This document shows, piece after piece, positions 50,369 through 59,881 of a stretch of DNA of 64,000 bases. Each line of letters starts with the position of its first letter. Positions within the stretch are counted from its first letter, which is position 1. The notes under the pieces were generated by a model. It did no database searches and was not told where the DNA came from. It saw nothing but the letters and a program-made list of their open reading frames with translations. This DNA comes from Pontibacillus salicampi (GTDB lineage: Bacteria > Bacillota > Bacilli > Bacillales > BH030062): positions 124,001 to 188,000 of the forward strand of contig NZ_JBHLTP010000012.1 in assembly GCF_042434395.1 (NCBI RefSeq), read 5' to 3'. Made by a program: the position numbers and the translations under genes.

Positions 50369-51613
50369 TTATTTCTCTTGTCTTATCTGCTGATAGATAG
50401 GATGCTCCGGATGTATATACCCTCGAATCATATACAGCTCCTCTTCCTCTAAAAAATCCCGGTCTGTAACAATCGAGTGGCGGGTAATCCGATGGAGGTA
50501 TGCCCCTTCTGAAGGATTCACATATGTTTGGAAGGGCTCCCATTCTTCTTTCAATACTTCTTCTATTTTAGCGAATAATCGTTTGATATCAATAGGATCA
50601 TGCGCGCTGATCGTAATTGCAGGAAGAGATACCGGCATAAATTGCTCATCCAGTAAATCCTTCTTATTATATACGGTAAGCGTCGGTAGATGATCTGCCT
50701 TTAATTCCTTCAAATGCTTATGAACCGTTTGTTCATGCTGTATATGGTCAGGGTGAGACGCATCAACCATATGAACAATGAAATCTGCTTCTGTCACTTC
50801 TTCTAGCGTTGATTGAAAGGCAGCAATCAAGGTAGTAGGCAAATCCTGAATGAAGCCAACGGTATCTGATAACAACACCTGCGTACCACTTGGTAAATTA
50901 ATCTGACGCGTTAAAGGATCAAGCGTTGCAAATAATTGATTCTCTTCAAACGACTGACTATTAGTAATTCGATTGAACAGCGTGGATTTCCCAGCATTCG
51001 TATATCCGACAATAGCAATTTGGAATGCTTTATTTTCTTTACGTCTTTTCCTATATTGTTGTCGTTGGTTAGCAACCTGTTGAATTTGTCTTTTTATATC
51101 ATCGATTCGACGCTGAATGTGGCGGCGATCTGATTCAAGCTTTGTTTCACCAGGTCCTCTCGTTCCAATTCCTCCGCCAAGCCTTGACAGGTTTTTCCCT
51201 TGTCCAGATAAACGGGGAAGCATATATTGTAATTGCGCAAGCTCTACTTGTAACTTACCTTCCTTTGTGTGTGCACGTTGGGCAAATATATCTAAAATAA
51301 GCTGGGTTCTATCAATTATTCTGACATCTAAATAATCAGCAAGATTATTCATTTGGCCCGGAGTTAATTCGTCATTAAAAATAACGAGGTCAATCTCCAT
51401 CTCCTCTATGTATTGCTGTATTTCCTGTATTTTACCTTCCCCCATATAAAGGGCCTGGTGTCTTCTTTGTCGTTTTTGCGTGATAATTTTTTCCACCACA
51501 CCGTGTGCGGTTTCTGTTAAAGAACCCAATTCTTCTAAAGACGACTGGAATCGTTCCTCATCTTTTCCTGGTAATTGGCATGCTGCAATAAGCACTCGTT
51601 CCTGTTGATCCAT
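50369..51613 (-). CDS. hflX: Ribosome-associated GTPase HflX
   Basis: 414 aa. N-terminal HflX domain with GKIQEIQQYIEEMEIDLVIFNDELTPGQ, the glycine-rich LSRLGGGIGTRGPGETKLE, then the G domain with G1 GYTNAGKSTLFN, G3 DTVGFIQDLP and G4 NKKD. HflX splits stalled or stressed 70S ribosomes. First gene of the hflX-ynbB unit. Confidence 0.95.
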   Translation of the reverse strand: MDQQERVLIAACQLPGKDEERFQSSLEELGSLTETAHGVVEKIITQKRQRRHQALYMGEGKIQEIQQYIEEMEIDLVIFNDELTPGQMNNLADYLDVRIIDRTQLILDIFAQRAHTKEGKLQVELAQLQYMLPRLSGQGKNLSRLGGGIGTRGPGETKLESDRRHIQRRIDDIKRQIQQVANQRQQYRKRRKENKAFQIAIVGYTNAGKSTLFNRITNSQSFEENQLFATLDPLTRQINLPSGTQVLLSDTVGFIQDLPTTLIAAFQSTLEEVTEADFIVHMVDASHPDHIQHEQTVHKHLKELKADHLPTLTVYNKKDLLDEQFMPVSLPAITISAHDPIDIKRLFAKIEEVLKEEWEPFQTYVNPSEGAYLHRITRHSIVTDRDFLEEEELYMIRGYIHPEHPIYQQIRQEK

Positions 51614-51768
51614 AAAATCCCTCTTTTAGCATTATACTTTTACACAACCTGTAATGAATATATGATACCAAACCTTCGGTGGGAATGCGAATGATGCCAA
51701 TACGACCAAGGCTGTTCCACCAAAGCTTGAACCGCTCCCTTATATATAATTCTTATCCATCTATGTAA

Positions 51769-51792
51769 AATTCCTGGCTCTAGAGACCAGGA
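51769..51792 (-). terminator. Terminator after spoVK
   Basis: Stem CCTGG / CCAGG with inner CTCTAGAG self-complementary loop, tail AATTTTAC on the minus strand. Confidence 0.65.
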
Positions 51793-51794
51793 GA

Positions 51795-52730
51795 CTATGT
51801 TGGGAGAGGCTCAAAGGTAATATCTCTACTTGTCAGTGTAATGAGTTCTTGATGAGTAAAATGATGATAGGTCATTACTCGCATCGCATGCTTTCGTATA
51901 GATTGCTCAATAACATTTCGTACATAACGTCCATTGGAAAAACTTGTTTTATGCTGTTGTTGCTTACGAGTAAGGTGATCCTTTAATTTCCACTCTGCAT
52001 CTTTAGATAATTCATATTCTCGTTCTGAAACCATTTGGCGAGCTATGGTCATCAACTCATGGATACTGTAATCTTTAAATTCTAAGATAATGGGAAAACG
52101 TGATTGCAACCCAGGATTCAACCTAAGAAACTGATCCATCTCATTTGGATAGCCAGCAAGAACCAGTATAAAATCACTTTGATTGTCCTCCATATGCTTC
52201 ACCAACGTATCTATTGCTTCTTTCCCGAAATCTTTCTCTCCTCCTCGCGCCAAGGAGTAGGCTTCATCAATGAACAACACACCACCAATTGCTTTTTTGA
52301 TTAAATCTCTTGTTTTCTGCGCTGTATGACCGATATATTCACCAACTAAATCTGCTCGCTCCGCTTCAATAAAATGTCCCTTGGTCAACACTTGCATATC
52401 AAAGAATAGCTTTGCAAGCTTTCTGGCTACCGTTGTTTTCCCTGTACCAGGGTTCCCCTTGAACATCATGTGCAGTACTTGCTGAGATGGCTTCAAGCCT
52501 AACTCCTGTCGTTTCTGATTTACAATAATGCTCGCATAAATTTCTTTAATGGTTTCCTTTAGTGCATCCAATCCGATAAAATCTTTAAATTCTGTATCAA
52601 TAGCCTGAAAAGGGTTACTAGCATTTGTAGTTGTTACTATAGCTCGGCTGCCTTCAGCAACAGGGATTCGTTTTTCCTGAAGCGTAACATTTATTTGACC
52701 ATTCTTTTTATATGTCACTTGTGTCCCCAC
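51795..52730 (-). CDS. spoVK: Stage V sporulation protein K (AAA ATPase)
   Basis: 311 aa. Single CbbX-type AAA module: GNPGTGKTTVARKL (Walker A), GGVLFIDEAYSLARGGEKDFG (Walker B), NPGLQSRFPI. N terminus TQVTYKKNGQINVTLQ corresponds to SpoVK of B. subtilis, and so does the place between hfq and hflX. Required for spore maturation; mechanism unknown. A GTG start at 52730 (8 nt after AAGGGG) is preferred over the ATG at 52736, which is too close to that Shine-Dalgarno. Confidence 0.92.
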   Translation of the reverse strand: MGTQVTYKKNGQINVTLQEKRIPVAEGSRAIVTTTNASNPFQAIDTEFKDFIGLDALKETIKEIYASIIVNQKRQELGLKPSQQVLHMMFKGNPGTGKTTVARKLAKLFFDMQVLTKGHFIEAERADLVGEYIGHTAQKTRDLIKKAIGGVLFIDEAYSLARGGEKDFGKEAIDTLVKHMEDNQSDFILVLAGYPNEMDQFLRLNPGLQSRFPIILEFKDYSIHELMTIARQMVSEREYELSKDAEWKLKDHLTRKQQQHKTSFSNGRYVRNVIEQSIRKHAMRVMTYHHFTHQELITLTSRDITFEPLPT

Positions 52731-52754
52731 CGACATCACCCCTTATTCAAAACC

Positions 52755-52784
52755 ATTATACGCACCTGATAGGAAAGGTGTGAC
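52755..52784 (-). promoter_or_regulatory. Possible sigma-E promoter of spoVK
   Basis: Minus strand GTCACAC (52778-52784), 15-nt spacer, CGTATAAT (52755-52762): approximates the sigma-E pattern (.ATATT / CATACAAT). spoVK is mother-cell expressed in B. subtilis. Confidence 0.35.
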
Positions 52785-52880
52785 AAACGCCCATTTCCTA
52801 ACGTTTGGCATGAACAATCTCATCCGTCATGCTTATGTGAAAGCATTCAATCCAAAGAAAGGGATATGGTCAGAGTACGT

Positions 52881-52913
52881 AAAAAAACGGATGCCCTATA
52901 GGAGCATCCGTTT
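52881..52913 (-). terminator. Terminator after hfq
   Basis: 10-bp stem AAACGGATGC / GCATCCGTTT, 9-nt loop, tail TTTTTTT on the minus strand. Confidence 0.9.
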
Positions 52914-52926
52914 ATCGGTACTATGA

Positions 52927-53151
52927 CTATTCCTTGTCCAAGGAAATGGGTTTCATCGGAGCAAATGTTGAGATAGCGTGCTTGAACAACAGTTGCTGTT
53001 TTCCATCCGTTTCAAGTAAAACGGTGAAATTATCAAAAGCTTTCACGACACCGCGAAGCTGGAATCCATTCGTTAAGAATACTGTAACCTGTACATGATC
53101 TTTACGAAGTTGATTAAGAAATTGATCTTGAATATTTACTGATTGTGCCAT
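52927..53151 (-). CDS. hfq: RNA chaperone Hfq
   Basis: 74 aa, length typical of Bacillus Hfq. Sm1 and Sm2 motifs are seen in QDQFLNQLRKDHVQVTVFLTNGFQLRGVVKAFDNFTVLL and LLFKHAISTFAP. Ring-forming RNA-binding protein. AGGAGGAAGC precedes ATG 53151. It follows miaA by 47 nt, the order conserved across many bacteria. Confidence 0.96.
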   Translation of the reverse strand: MAQSVNIQDQFLNQLRKDHVQVTVFLTNGFQLRGVVKAFDNFTVLLETDGKQQLLFKHAISTFAPMKPISLDKE

Positions 53152-53198
53152 AATGCTTCCTCCTCTTTTCTATCTGTAATGGATACATTCTATAATTA

Positions 53199-54125
53199 TT
53201 ATAGCTTTCCTGCTAAATCTTGCAAAATTTCTTCAAACTTTTTCTCGATATTTTCTACCGTCACTTCATACCAATCCACGTCCAGTTTATTCCTAAAGTA
53301 GGTCAGCTGTCGTTTGGCATATCGACGAGAATGAAGCTTGAGCATTTCACGAGCATCCTTTAGAGGAATTTCCCCTTTTACGTAGGGCACCATTTCCTTA
53401 TATCCAATAGCTTGCATACTTTGAGAATGCTCCAGACCTTGCTGCGTAAGCCTGGTTACTTCCTCCACCAGCCCCTCCCCAATCATCTTATCTACTCGCC
53501 TATTGATTCGCTCGTATAGGGAGTCCCGCTCCATCGTCAAGCCGATTAAGTATGGCTCGTAGGGGGATTCGGATTGCTGGGTTGCATGGTATTCACTCAT
53601 TGTCATACCGGTTTTCTCATATACTTCTAAAGCTCGAAGTACTCTTCGGTGATTGTTCGGGTGTACCTTTTGTGCTTGTTCTGGATCCACTTGTTTAAGC
53701 ATCTCATACAAAGGTTCGATTCCTTCTATTTCCATACGTTGCTCAAGGCTATTTCGGTAAGAATCATCTCGCTGCTGATTGGAGAAATGAAAATCGTATA
53801 ATACAGCTTGTATGTATAGACCGGTACCTCCCACAATAATAGGAAGTTTTCCTCTTTGAGCAATATCATCAATATGTCCTTGAACTCGTTCCTTGAACTC
53901 CGCAACAGAGAATGACTCGTGAGGCTCTTTCACATCAATCATCGCATGGGGAATCCCTTCTGATTCTTCCTGTGTTACTTTTGCAGTTCCTATGTCCATT
54001 CCTTTATATATCTGCATGGAGTCACCACTAATAATTTCTCCATTAAAACGCTTTGCAATGGCTATGCCTAGTTTCGTTTTCCCGACTGCTGTCGGTCCGA
54101 CCACTGCCACTACAGGTTGCTTCAT
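53199..54125 (-). CDS. miaA: tRNA dimethylallyltransferase
   Basis: 308 aa. Adds dimethylallyl to A37 of tRNAs reading UNN codons. P-loop VVGPTAVGKTKLGIAIA, substrate segments SGDSMQIYKGMDIGTAKV, IIVGGTGLYIQAVLYDF, and RRYAKRQLTYFRNK are conserved. MiaB (61029-62591) carries out the next step. Start ATG 54125 after GGAGGATGCC. An inverted repeat at 54171-54195 covers its probable -10. Confidence 0.95.
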   Translation of the reverse strand: MKQPVVAVVGPTAVGKTKLGIAIAKRFNGEIISGDSMQIYKGMDIGTAKVTQEESEGIPHAMIDVKEPHESFSVAEFKERVQGHIDDIAQRGKLPIIVGGTGLYIQAVLYDFHFSNQQRDDSYRNSLEQRMEIEGIEPLYEMLKQVDPEQAQKVHPNNHRRVLRALEVYEKTGMTMSEYHATQQSESPYEPYLIGLTMERDSLYERINRRVDKMIGEGLVEEVTRLTQQGLEHSQSMQAIGYKEMVPYVKGEIPLKDAREMLKLHSRRYAKRQLTYFRNKLDVDWYEVTVENIEKKFEEILQDLAGKL

Positions 54126-54419
54126 CTGATGGCATCCTCCTTTCTCCAAACCGAACATATGACCTGTCATAAAACATGTTTATTATACATGTTTTAATAG
54201 GGAAAGAAAAGAAGTCTCGTTCTCTTTTGATTTTAGGTCATGTTAATTGGAATCATACTATCCAAAAAATAATACATTTTATTTTAATTGAGTATGTACA
54301 CCGAAGAGCTCAATATAGCATCTCCTTCACCATTGACCTCAAATTCGAGGTTCAGCACACATATCGCTTTCAGGCAAGCATGGGTATTTACCAGTCTACA
54401 AATCTAAAGACTTACCCCA
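54126..54419. other. miaA upstream region
   Basis: 294 nt between miaA and the mutS-mutL operon terminator. Apart from the palindrome at 54171-54195 I see no element. A 91-codon plus-strand frame beginning at 54176 has no ribosome-binding site and is not considered coding. Confidence 0.5.
54171..54195. promoter_or_regulatory. Inverted repeat around the likely miaA -10
   Basis: AAAACATG (54171-54178) and CATGTTTT (54188-54195) are perfect 8-bp inverted arms; the 9-nt centre contains TATAAT on the minus strand (54182-54187), 46-60 nt before the miaA start. It resembles an operator covering a promoter; the regulator is unknown. Confidence 0.45.
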
Positions 54420-54448
54420 AAAAAATGAGGTACCTCAGCTGGTACCTC
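54420..54448 (-). terminator. Terminator of the mutS-mutL operon
   Basis: 8-bp stem GAGGTACC..GGTACCTC, loop AGCTGA (minus strand), tail TTTTTTT. Confidence 0.85.
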
Positions 54449-54651
54449 TAATGTTCATTATCTAATGTCGCTTGTACAATTTCCATTATTCGCTCAGATA
54501 CTGAATCCGGGTCGATCATTCCATCATTAGCTGTTTTCACCTTATCCAAATCCATTTCTATGTCTTTTTGTAAGGGGCCTAAATCAGCCTGCCCTCCCTC
54601 TAAGACATATTTAAGGGCGTACACTCGTTCATGAAGTAATGCTCTATCCAT
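54448..54651 (-). CDS. Uncharacterised 67-aa protein downstream of mutL
   Basis: Soluble, acidic and helical; ends VSERIMEIVQATLDNEH. Not recognised as a known family. AGGAG lies 8 nt before ATG 54651, which is used rather than an upstream in-frame TTG. It follows mutL by 27 nt and precedes the operon terminator, so it is co-transcribed with mutS-mutL. Not present between mutL and miaA in B. subtilis as far as I know. Confidence 0.65.
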   Translation of the reverse strand: MDRALLHERVYALKYVLEGGQADLGPLQKDIEMDLDKVKTANDGMIDPDSVSERIMEIVQATLDNEH

Positions 54652-54678
54652 CACAATCACTCCTACTTTCAAATTACA

Positions 54679-56544
54679 TTACATGACTCGTTTAAACATT
54701 TTTTCCATATCATATTCCGAAAAATGAACTATAATTGGTCGTCCATGAGGACAAGTAAAGGGATCCGTAGACGCTCGTAAATCTTCTAACAAGCGCGTCA
54801 TATCCTGTTCATTCAAATAGTGGTTCGCTTTAATAGAGCGTTTACACGACATAAGGATGGCCGCTTCCTCTCGAAGCTTAAGGATATCGACTTGCTGTTC
54901 CTCCAGAACTTGGTCAATCATATCTTGTATGACTCCTTGCTCTTCCCCTTTAGGGAACCACTGCGGATGGGAACGAACAATATACGTTTGCTCTCCAAAT
55001 GATTCCAAAAACAGGCCAACCTGCTCTAGTTCCTCTAGATGATCGTTAATAAGGATGGCTTCCCCTTTCGTCACATCAAACGTCATTGGCATTAAAAGCT
55101 CTTGTACTTCCTTATTCGGCTCGGCCAGCTTATCTCGAAAAAATTCATATTTAATCCGCTCTTGTGCAGCGTGTTGGTCCACAATGTAAAGCCCGTTCTC
55201 GTTTTGAGCAAGGATATACGTTCCATGCAGCTGACCTATTGGATAAAGGACAGGCACTCTTGATACCGGTTCTGCTGATGATACATCCGGTTTTTCTGTG
55301 AATGGTTCCTTCTCCTCTTGAGTAACAGGACGCTCTGACTGACGGTGTATTATTTCGTCCTCTATAGCCCGCTCCTCCTGAAGCCAGGCAGGTGATGATG
55401 GCTGCTCTTTTATCATTGGATGCTGAGTTACTGTTTTCTGATCGGATTGGGTTGATTTATGTTCGGCAGGCGGCTGCTCCTCAAAAGAAAAGGAACCCTG
55501 AATAGACGTATCCTTTTCCTTTACTCGTTTAGGGCCTTGATCTAATTCAGGTATGAGTGTCTGCTCTCTGAAGGCGTCTGTCATCGCTTCTTTGACTGCA
55601 TCAAACAGCTCCTTCTCTTTACTGAAGCGCACCTCTAGTTTAGCTGGATGGACATTAACATCGACTAATACAGGGTCCATATCGATTTCTAATACAACAA
55701 GGGGGTATTTCCCGATTGGAAGCAATGTATGATACCCTTGCAGAACCGCTTTATTAATTGCATGATTTCTTATATACCTACCATTAATAATAGTAGAGAT
55801 ATAGTTTCGTGATGCTCGCGTAATCTCCGGCTTTGCAATATACCCTTTAATATGGAAATCCAATGTTTCCTTTTCAATGGAAATCATCTTTCTTGCCGTG
55901 TTCATCCCATAAATGTGAGCAATCACTTGTAACAAATCCCCGCGTCCACTTGTTTGGAATAGCTGCTTCTCGTTATGCCAGCACTCAAAGCGAATATCAG
56001 GATGGGATAAAGCCATTCGATTCAGAACATCCGTAATGTGTCCAAGCTCCGTATGAATGGTCTTCATGTACTTCAGGCGAGCTGGTGTATTAAAGAATAG
56101 CTCTTCCACTGTAATTTCAGTTCCTCGCCTGGCGTCACTTTTTTCCTGTTTTTTAACAGCGCCGCCTTCTAAATAAAGATAGGTGCCTGCCTCGTCACCC
56201 GTAGACGTTTTCAAGGTTAAGCGGCTAACTGCAGCAATACTTGCTAATGCCTCCCCCCTAAAACCGAGAGTCCGCACACGAAATAAGTCATTCTCATCAA
56301 AAATTTTACTTGTTGCATGACGTAGGAAAGCTTGTTCTCCGTCTTTTGCTTCCATCCCTTTTCCGTCATCCATAATTTTTATTTTAGCTAAGCCAGCTTC
56401 TTCAAGCTCGACTTTAATCCATGAGCTCCCGGCATCTATACTATTTTCTACAAGTTCCTTTACAACCGATGAGGGGCGTTCCACCACTTCACCGGCAGCG
56501 ATTTTATTCGCTAAGGCTTCAGGCATTTGACGTATTGTCGCCAT
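54679..56544 (-). CDS. mutL: DNA mismatch repair protein MutL
   Basis: 621 aa. N-terminal GHKL ATPase (VVKELVENSIDAGSSWIKVE, DDGKGMEAKDGEQAFLRHATSK, TLGFRGEALASIAAVS), disordered acidic/proline linker about 335-425, and the C-terminal nicking endonuclease with metal motif DQHAAQERIKYE, SCKRSIKAN and CPHGRPI. So this is the endonuclease type of MutL used where no MutH exists. Follows mutS by 15 nt. Confidence 0.97.
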   Translation of the reverse strand: MATIRQMPEALANKIAAGEVVERPSSVVKELVENSIDAGSSWIKVELEEAGLAKIKIMDDGKGMEAKDGEQAFLRHATSKIFDENDLFRVRTLGFRGEALASIAAVSRLTLKTSTGDEAGTYLYLEGGAVKKQEKSDARRGTEITVEELFFNTPARLKYMKTIHTELGHITDVLNRMALSHPDIRFECWHNEKQLFQTSGRGDLLQVIAHIYGMNTARKMISIEKETLDFHIKGYIAKPEITRASRNYISTIINGRYIRNHAINKAVLQGYHTLLPIGKYPLVVLEIDMDPVLVDVNVHPAKLEVRFSKEKELFDAVKEAMTDAFREQTLIPELDQGPKRVKEKDTSIQGSFSFEEQPPAEHKSTQSDQKTVTQHPMIKEQPSSPAWLQEERAIEDEIIHRQSERPVTQEEKEPFTEKPDVSSAEPVSRVPVLYPIGQLHGTYILAQNENGLYIVDQHAAQERIKYEFFRDKLAEPNKEVQELLMPMTFDVTKGEAILINDHLEELEQVGLFLESFGEQTYIVRSHPQWFPKGEEQGVIQDMIDQVLEEQQVDILKLREEAAILMSCKRSIKANHYLNEQDMTRLLEDLRASTDPFTCPHGRPIIVHFSEYDMEKMFKRVM

Positions 56545-56559
56545 AGTAGCCCCTCCTTA

Positions 56560-59160
56560 TTACTTTTTCAGTTCTTTCTGGAGCTGATACAGTTGATTCA
56601 TTGCCTCAATAGGATTTAATTCTAATAAATCGAGCTCTCTTAAAGCCGTTAAGACCTGCTCTTCTTCTTGAGAATTTTTTGATTGTGCTGGTACAGAAGC
56701 TGGCTCTTCCGCAAAGAAGGTGAGTTGTTCTTTGGAAATGGTTTCTTTAACCTCAGATGAACTAACTTCTCCTGCAGCGCTACCGCCTGATTCCAACTGG
56801 GACAGAATTTCATTCGCTCTCGTTATAAGGGAGTCCGGTAATTCAGCCAATTTTGCAACATGGATCCCGTAGCTTTCATCTGCCGCTCCTTCTTGAATAC
56901 GATGGAGAAATACCACCTTCCCATCATATTCCTCTGCTCGAACATGGACATTTGTTAAATGACTGAGCGAATCCTCAAGCGTTGTTAATTCATGATAGTG
57001 TGTGGAAAATAACGTTTTTGCCTTAATATGCTCATGGATATATTCAACGATTGCCTGGGCTAGTGCCATGCCATCATAGGTACTAGTTCCGCGGCCAATC
57101 TCATCCAAGAGGATTAAGCTACGTTCTGAAGCCTTGGTTAGTGCGTGACGTGCTTCCATCATCTCTACCATAAACGTACTTTGACCAGACACTAAATCAT
57201 CGGCTGCTCCAATTCGTGTAAATATTTGATCAAAAATCGGAAGGTCCGCCATTTCACAAGGGACAAAACAGCCAATTTGGGCCATAACTGCAGTAAGGGC
57301 AACCTGACGCATATACGTACTCTTACCACTCATATTAGGACCTGTAATTAATAAAATGTCTGAATGATCGTTCATCCTCACATCGTTTGGAACGAATTGA
57401 TCATCCTTCATAACCTTCTCTACAACAGGATGACGCCCGTTTTCGATATGAATGGACCGATCATCTCTAATCGAAGGACGGGTATAATGATGTTGTTCGC
57501 TTACGGTCGCAAAGCCTTGCAGCACATCAACACTAGCGACTTGTTCAGCTAGTCGCTGTAAAGGCTTGATATATGCTTTAACCCTGTCTCTTACCTCGAG
57601 GAATAATTGATATTCTAAATCAACACTTTTTTCCTGCGCCTCAAGAATTAAGGATTCCTTCTCCTTTAATTCAGGAGTTATATATCGCTCTGCGTTCGTA
57701 AGCGTCTGCTTTCTTTCGTATCGACCTTCTGGTAACAGGTGAAGGTTAGCCTTTGTCACTTCTATATAATAGCCGAAGACACGGTTATACCCTACCTTGA
57801 GGGATTTAATTGCCGTTTCCTGACGCTCCTTAGCCTCCAGCTCTGCAATCCACTGTTTTCCATTTTTAGCCGCATCACGGTATTCATCTAGTTGACTATG
57901 GTAGCCGTCTTTCATCAATCCGCCCTCTTTAATAGTGGCAGGAGGATCATCCATTATACTGTTTTCCAGAAGTGTATGCACCTCATGCAAATCGTCCAGG
58001 TTCTCTCCTAACCTTTGTAATTCCGACTGAGCGAACTCTCCCAGAATTCGTTTCACCTCTGGAATTTTGGATAAGGATTGCTTTAATTGTATTAAGTCCC
58101 TCCCATTCACATTACCATAAGAAACCCGGCCGGCGAGACGTTCTAAATCATAGACAGATTGCAAGGATTCTCTCAGCATCTCCCGCTCAAAAAACTGTCC
58201 TAATAAACCGTCCACTTGATTAAAACGCTCTTCGATTTGTTGTTTTTGTAATAACGGACGCTCCATCCATTTCTTTAGCATCCGTGCACCCATAGAAGTT
58301 ACTGTTTGATCGAGCACCCATAAAAGACTACCTTTTTTCCCTTGCTTCCGAATAGTTTCCATTAATTCCAAGTTACGTTTCGAATACATATCCAGCTTCA
58401 TATAATCATGAAGCTCAATATAGTACACTGACTTAAGGTGGTCCATCGATCTTTTTTGCGTTTTTTGGATATAATGAAATAGCCGTGCGAAGCCTTCCTT
58501 AAGCACATCCTGACGCAAGTCCGTTACTAGAACCTCCACCTCGTTTGTCACGTCTATACGGTCTTCCTCCGATATCGTTAGTGCCAATCTTTCGGATAAT
58601 GCCGCCCGATTTTCTTCTGGTAACAGAGAAGGGATGACAATTTCTTTAACAGGACGATTGAACAATTCGCTTAACACACCGTCAAAACCGTCCGAAACAA
58701 GTGCGACGCTATTTTCCCCTGTCGTTAAGTCATTGTAGGCGAGTACATACGTATCTTCACCTGCTGGGGTTAGGGAAGCAAGATAATTGTTTTCTTCCTC
58801 TTCCAGCATCGCCCCTTCCATTACCGTGCCAGGCGTTACGAGTTGCACTACCTCCCGCTTCACGACACCTTTAGCATCTTTTGGGTCCTGAACTTGTTCA
58901 CAAATAGCTACCTTGTAGCCTTTTTCAACTAGATTTTTTATGTAATTCTCAGAAGAGTGAAATGGAACGCCGCACATAGGTATTCGTCCATCTTCCCCAC
59001 CTTCTCTGCTCGTTAATGTTATTTCCAGCTCCTGGGCTGCTTTTGTAGCATCCTCGAAAAACATTTCATAAAAATCGCCTAAACGAAAAAATAAAAAGGC
59101 ATCCTGGTGATCTGCCTTTATCTGCATATATTGTTGCATCATTGGTGTTAATTTTGCCAT
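56560..59160 (-). CDS. mutS: DNA mismatch repair protein MutS
   Basis: 866 aa. Mismatch-binding F-x-E motif in LGDFYEMFFEDA, lever and clamp domains, Walker A TGPNMSGKSTYMRQVALTAVMAQ, Walker B LILLDEIGRGTSTYDG, FSTHYHELT, and a C-terminal beta-clamp-like region followed by the dimerisation tail. Start ATG 59160, behind GGAGGATC; an ATG 15 nt upstream includes that site. First gene of the mutS-mutL transcript. Confidence 0.97.
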   Translation of the reverse strand: MAKLTPMMQQYMQIKADHQDAFLFFRLGDFYEMFFEDATKAAQELEITLTSREGGEDGRIPMCGVPFHSSENYIKNLVEKGYKVAICEQVQDPKDAKGVVKREVVQLVTPGTVMEGAMLEEEENNYLASLTPAGEDTYVLAYNDLTTGENSVALVSDGFDGVLSELFNRPVKEIVIPSLLPEENRAALSERLALTISEEDRIDVTNEVEVLVTDLRQDVLKEGFARLFHYIQKTQKRSMDHLKSVYYIELHDYMKLDMYSKRNLELMETIRKQGKKGSLLWVLDQTVTSMGARMLKKWMERPLLQKQQIEERFNQVDGLLGQFFEREMLRESLQSVYDLERLAGRVSYGNVNGRDLIQLKQSLSKIPEVKRILGEFAQSELQRLGENLDDLHEVHTLLENSIMDDPPATIKEGGLMKDGYHSQLDEYRDAAKNGKQWIAELEAKERQETAIKSLKVGYNRVFGYYIEVTKANLHLLPEGRYERKQTLTNAERYITPELKEKESLILEAQEKSVDLEYQLFLEVRDRVKAYIKPLQRLAEQVASVDVLQGFATVSEQHHYTRPSIRDDRSIHIENGRHPVVEKVMKDDQFVPNDVRMNDHSDILLITGPNMSGKSTYMRQVALTAVMAQIGCFVPCEMADLPIFDQIFTRIGAADDLVSGQSTFMVEMMEARHALTKASERSLILLDEIGRGTSTYDGMALAQAIVEYIHEHIKAKTLFSTHYHELTTLEDSLSHLTNVHVRAEEYDGKVVFLHRIQEGAADESYGIHVAKLAELPDSLITRANEILSQLESGGSAAGEVSSSEVKETISKEQLTFFAEEPASVPAQSKNSQEEEQVLTALRELDLLELNPIEAMNQLYQLQKELKK

Positions 59161-59277
59161 TTTTTGATCCTCCATGGATTAAATATCACATGTACTCTAT
59201 TATAGCATACACCTACCTTTCCCTCTAACGCTTAGATTTTCGTTCCTTTTCTCTATTAACCTCTCATTATGCACAAC

Positions 59278-59313
59278 AAAAAGACCCCTTACCTTTGTAA
59301 AGGGCCGTCTCAG
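59278..59313 (-). terminator. Terminator after cotE
   Basis: Stem with GAC and CCCTT / AAGGG pairing around TACAAAGGT, tail TTTTTG on the minus strand. Confidence 0.75.
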
Positions 59314-59320
59314 GCGTCTA

Positions 59321-59881
59321 TTACTCTTCCTCTTCTTTGGCGAGAAAGTCCGGATCCACCTCTGCAAACTCATCATCGGATACATCATATAACCAGTCTT
59401 CATCTTCATGCATGCATCCATCAGGGTCTACCTTCACACAAAGCTTCGTTTCCCCGACCACTTCAACGATAAATTCGCGTTCTACTTCGACTACAATCTT
59501 ATGACCGTGGTTAGCTATTCTCGCTTCGAGACAATTTGGCTGCTGTACTACTCGTGCCAGCACCTCAAAATCGCAGTCCAGACAGTTTTCATCCTTGACC
59601 GACAGCCTAACTTTATCTGTGTAATGTACTTTCTCTGTTACTACCTCTGTCTTGGTGTTATCGTTGTACGAATACCAAACATTAATATCATAGCTTCCAG
59701 AGACTTCTACGAAATCGCCCTTTTTCTTGGCATTATAGATGTGGTTGATCACCCAGCATCCTAAAATACTTGTTGGGCGATGAGACGGGGTAACAGTATT
59801 GGTATCCTGGGTGAACTTTCTCCCTTTCCCACATACTGCTTTTGTTATTATCTCACGATATTCTTGATCGAAAAATGACAT
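59321..59881 (-). CDS. cotE: Spore coat morphogenetic protein CotE
   Basis: 186 aa (B. subtilis CotE 181 aa). Organises the outer coat. Conserved features: EYREIITKAVCGKGRKFT, SILGCWVINHIYNAKKKGDFVEVSGSYDINVWYSY, EVLARVVQQPNCLEA, and an acidic C-terminal tail (DEDWLYDVSDDEFAEV). Start ATG 59881 with GGAGGAGG upstream. In B. subtilis it is expressed from sigma-E and sigma-K promoters; I could not assign them here. Confidence 0.95.
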   Translation of the reverse strand: MSFFDQEYREIITKAVCGKGRKFTQDTNTVTPSHRPTSILGCWVINHIYNAKKKGDFVEVSGSYDINVWYSYNDNTKTEVVTEKVHYTDKVRLSVKDENCLDCDFEVLARVVQQPNCLEARIANHGHKIVVEVEREFIVEVVGETKLCVKVDPDGCMHEDEDWLYDVSDDEFAEVDPDFLAKEEEE

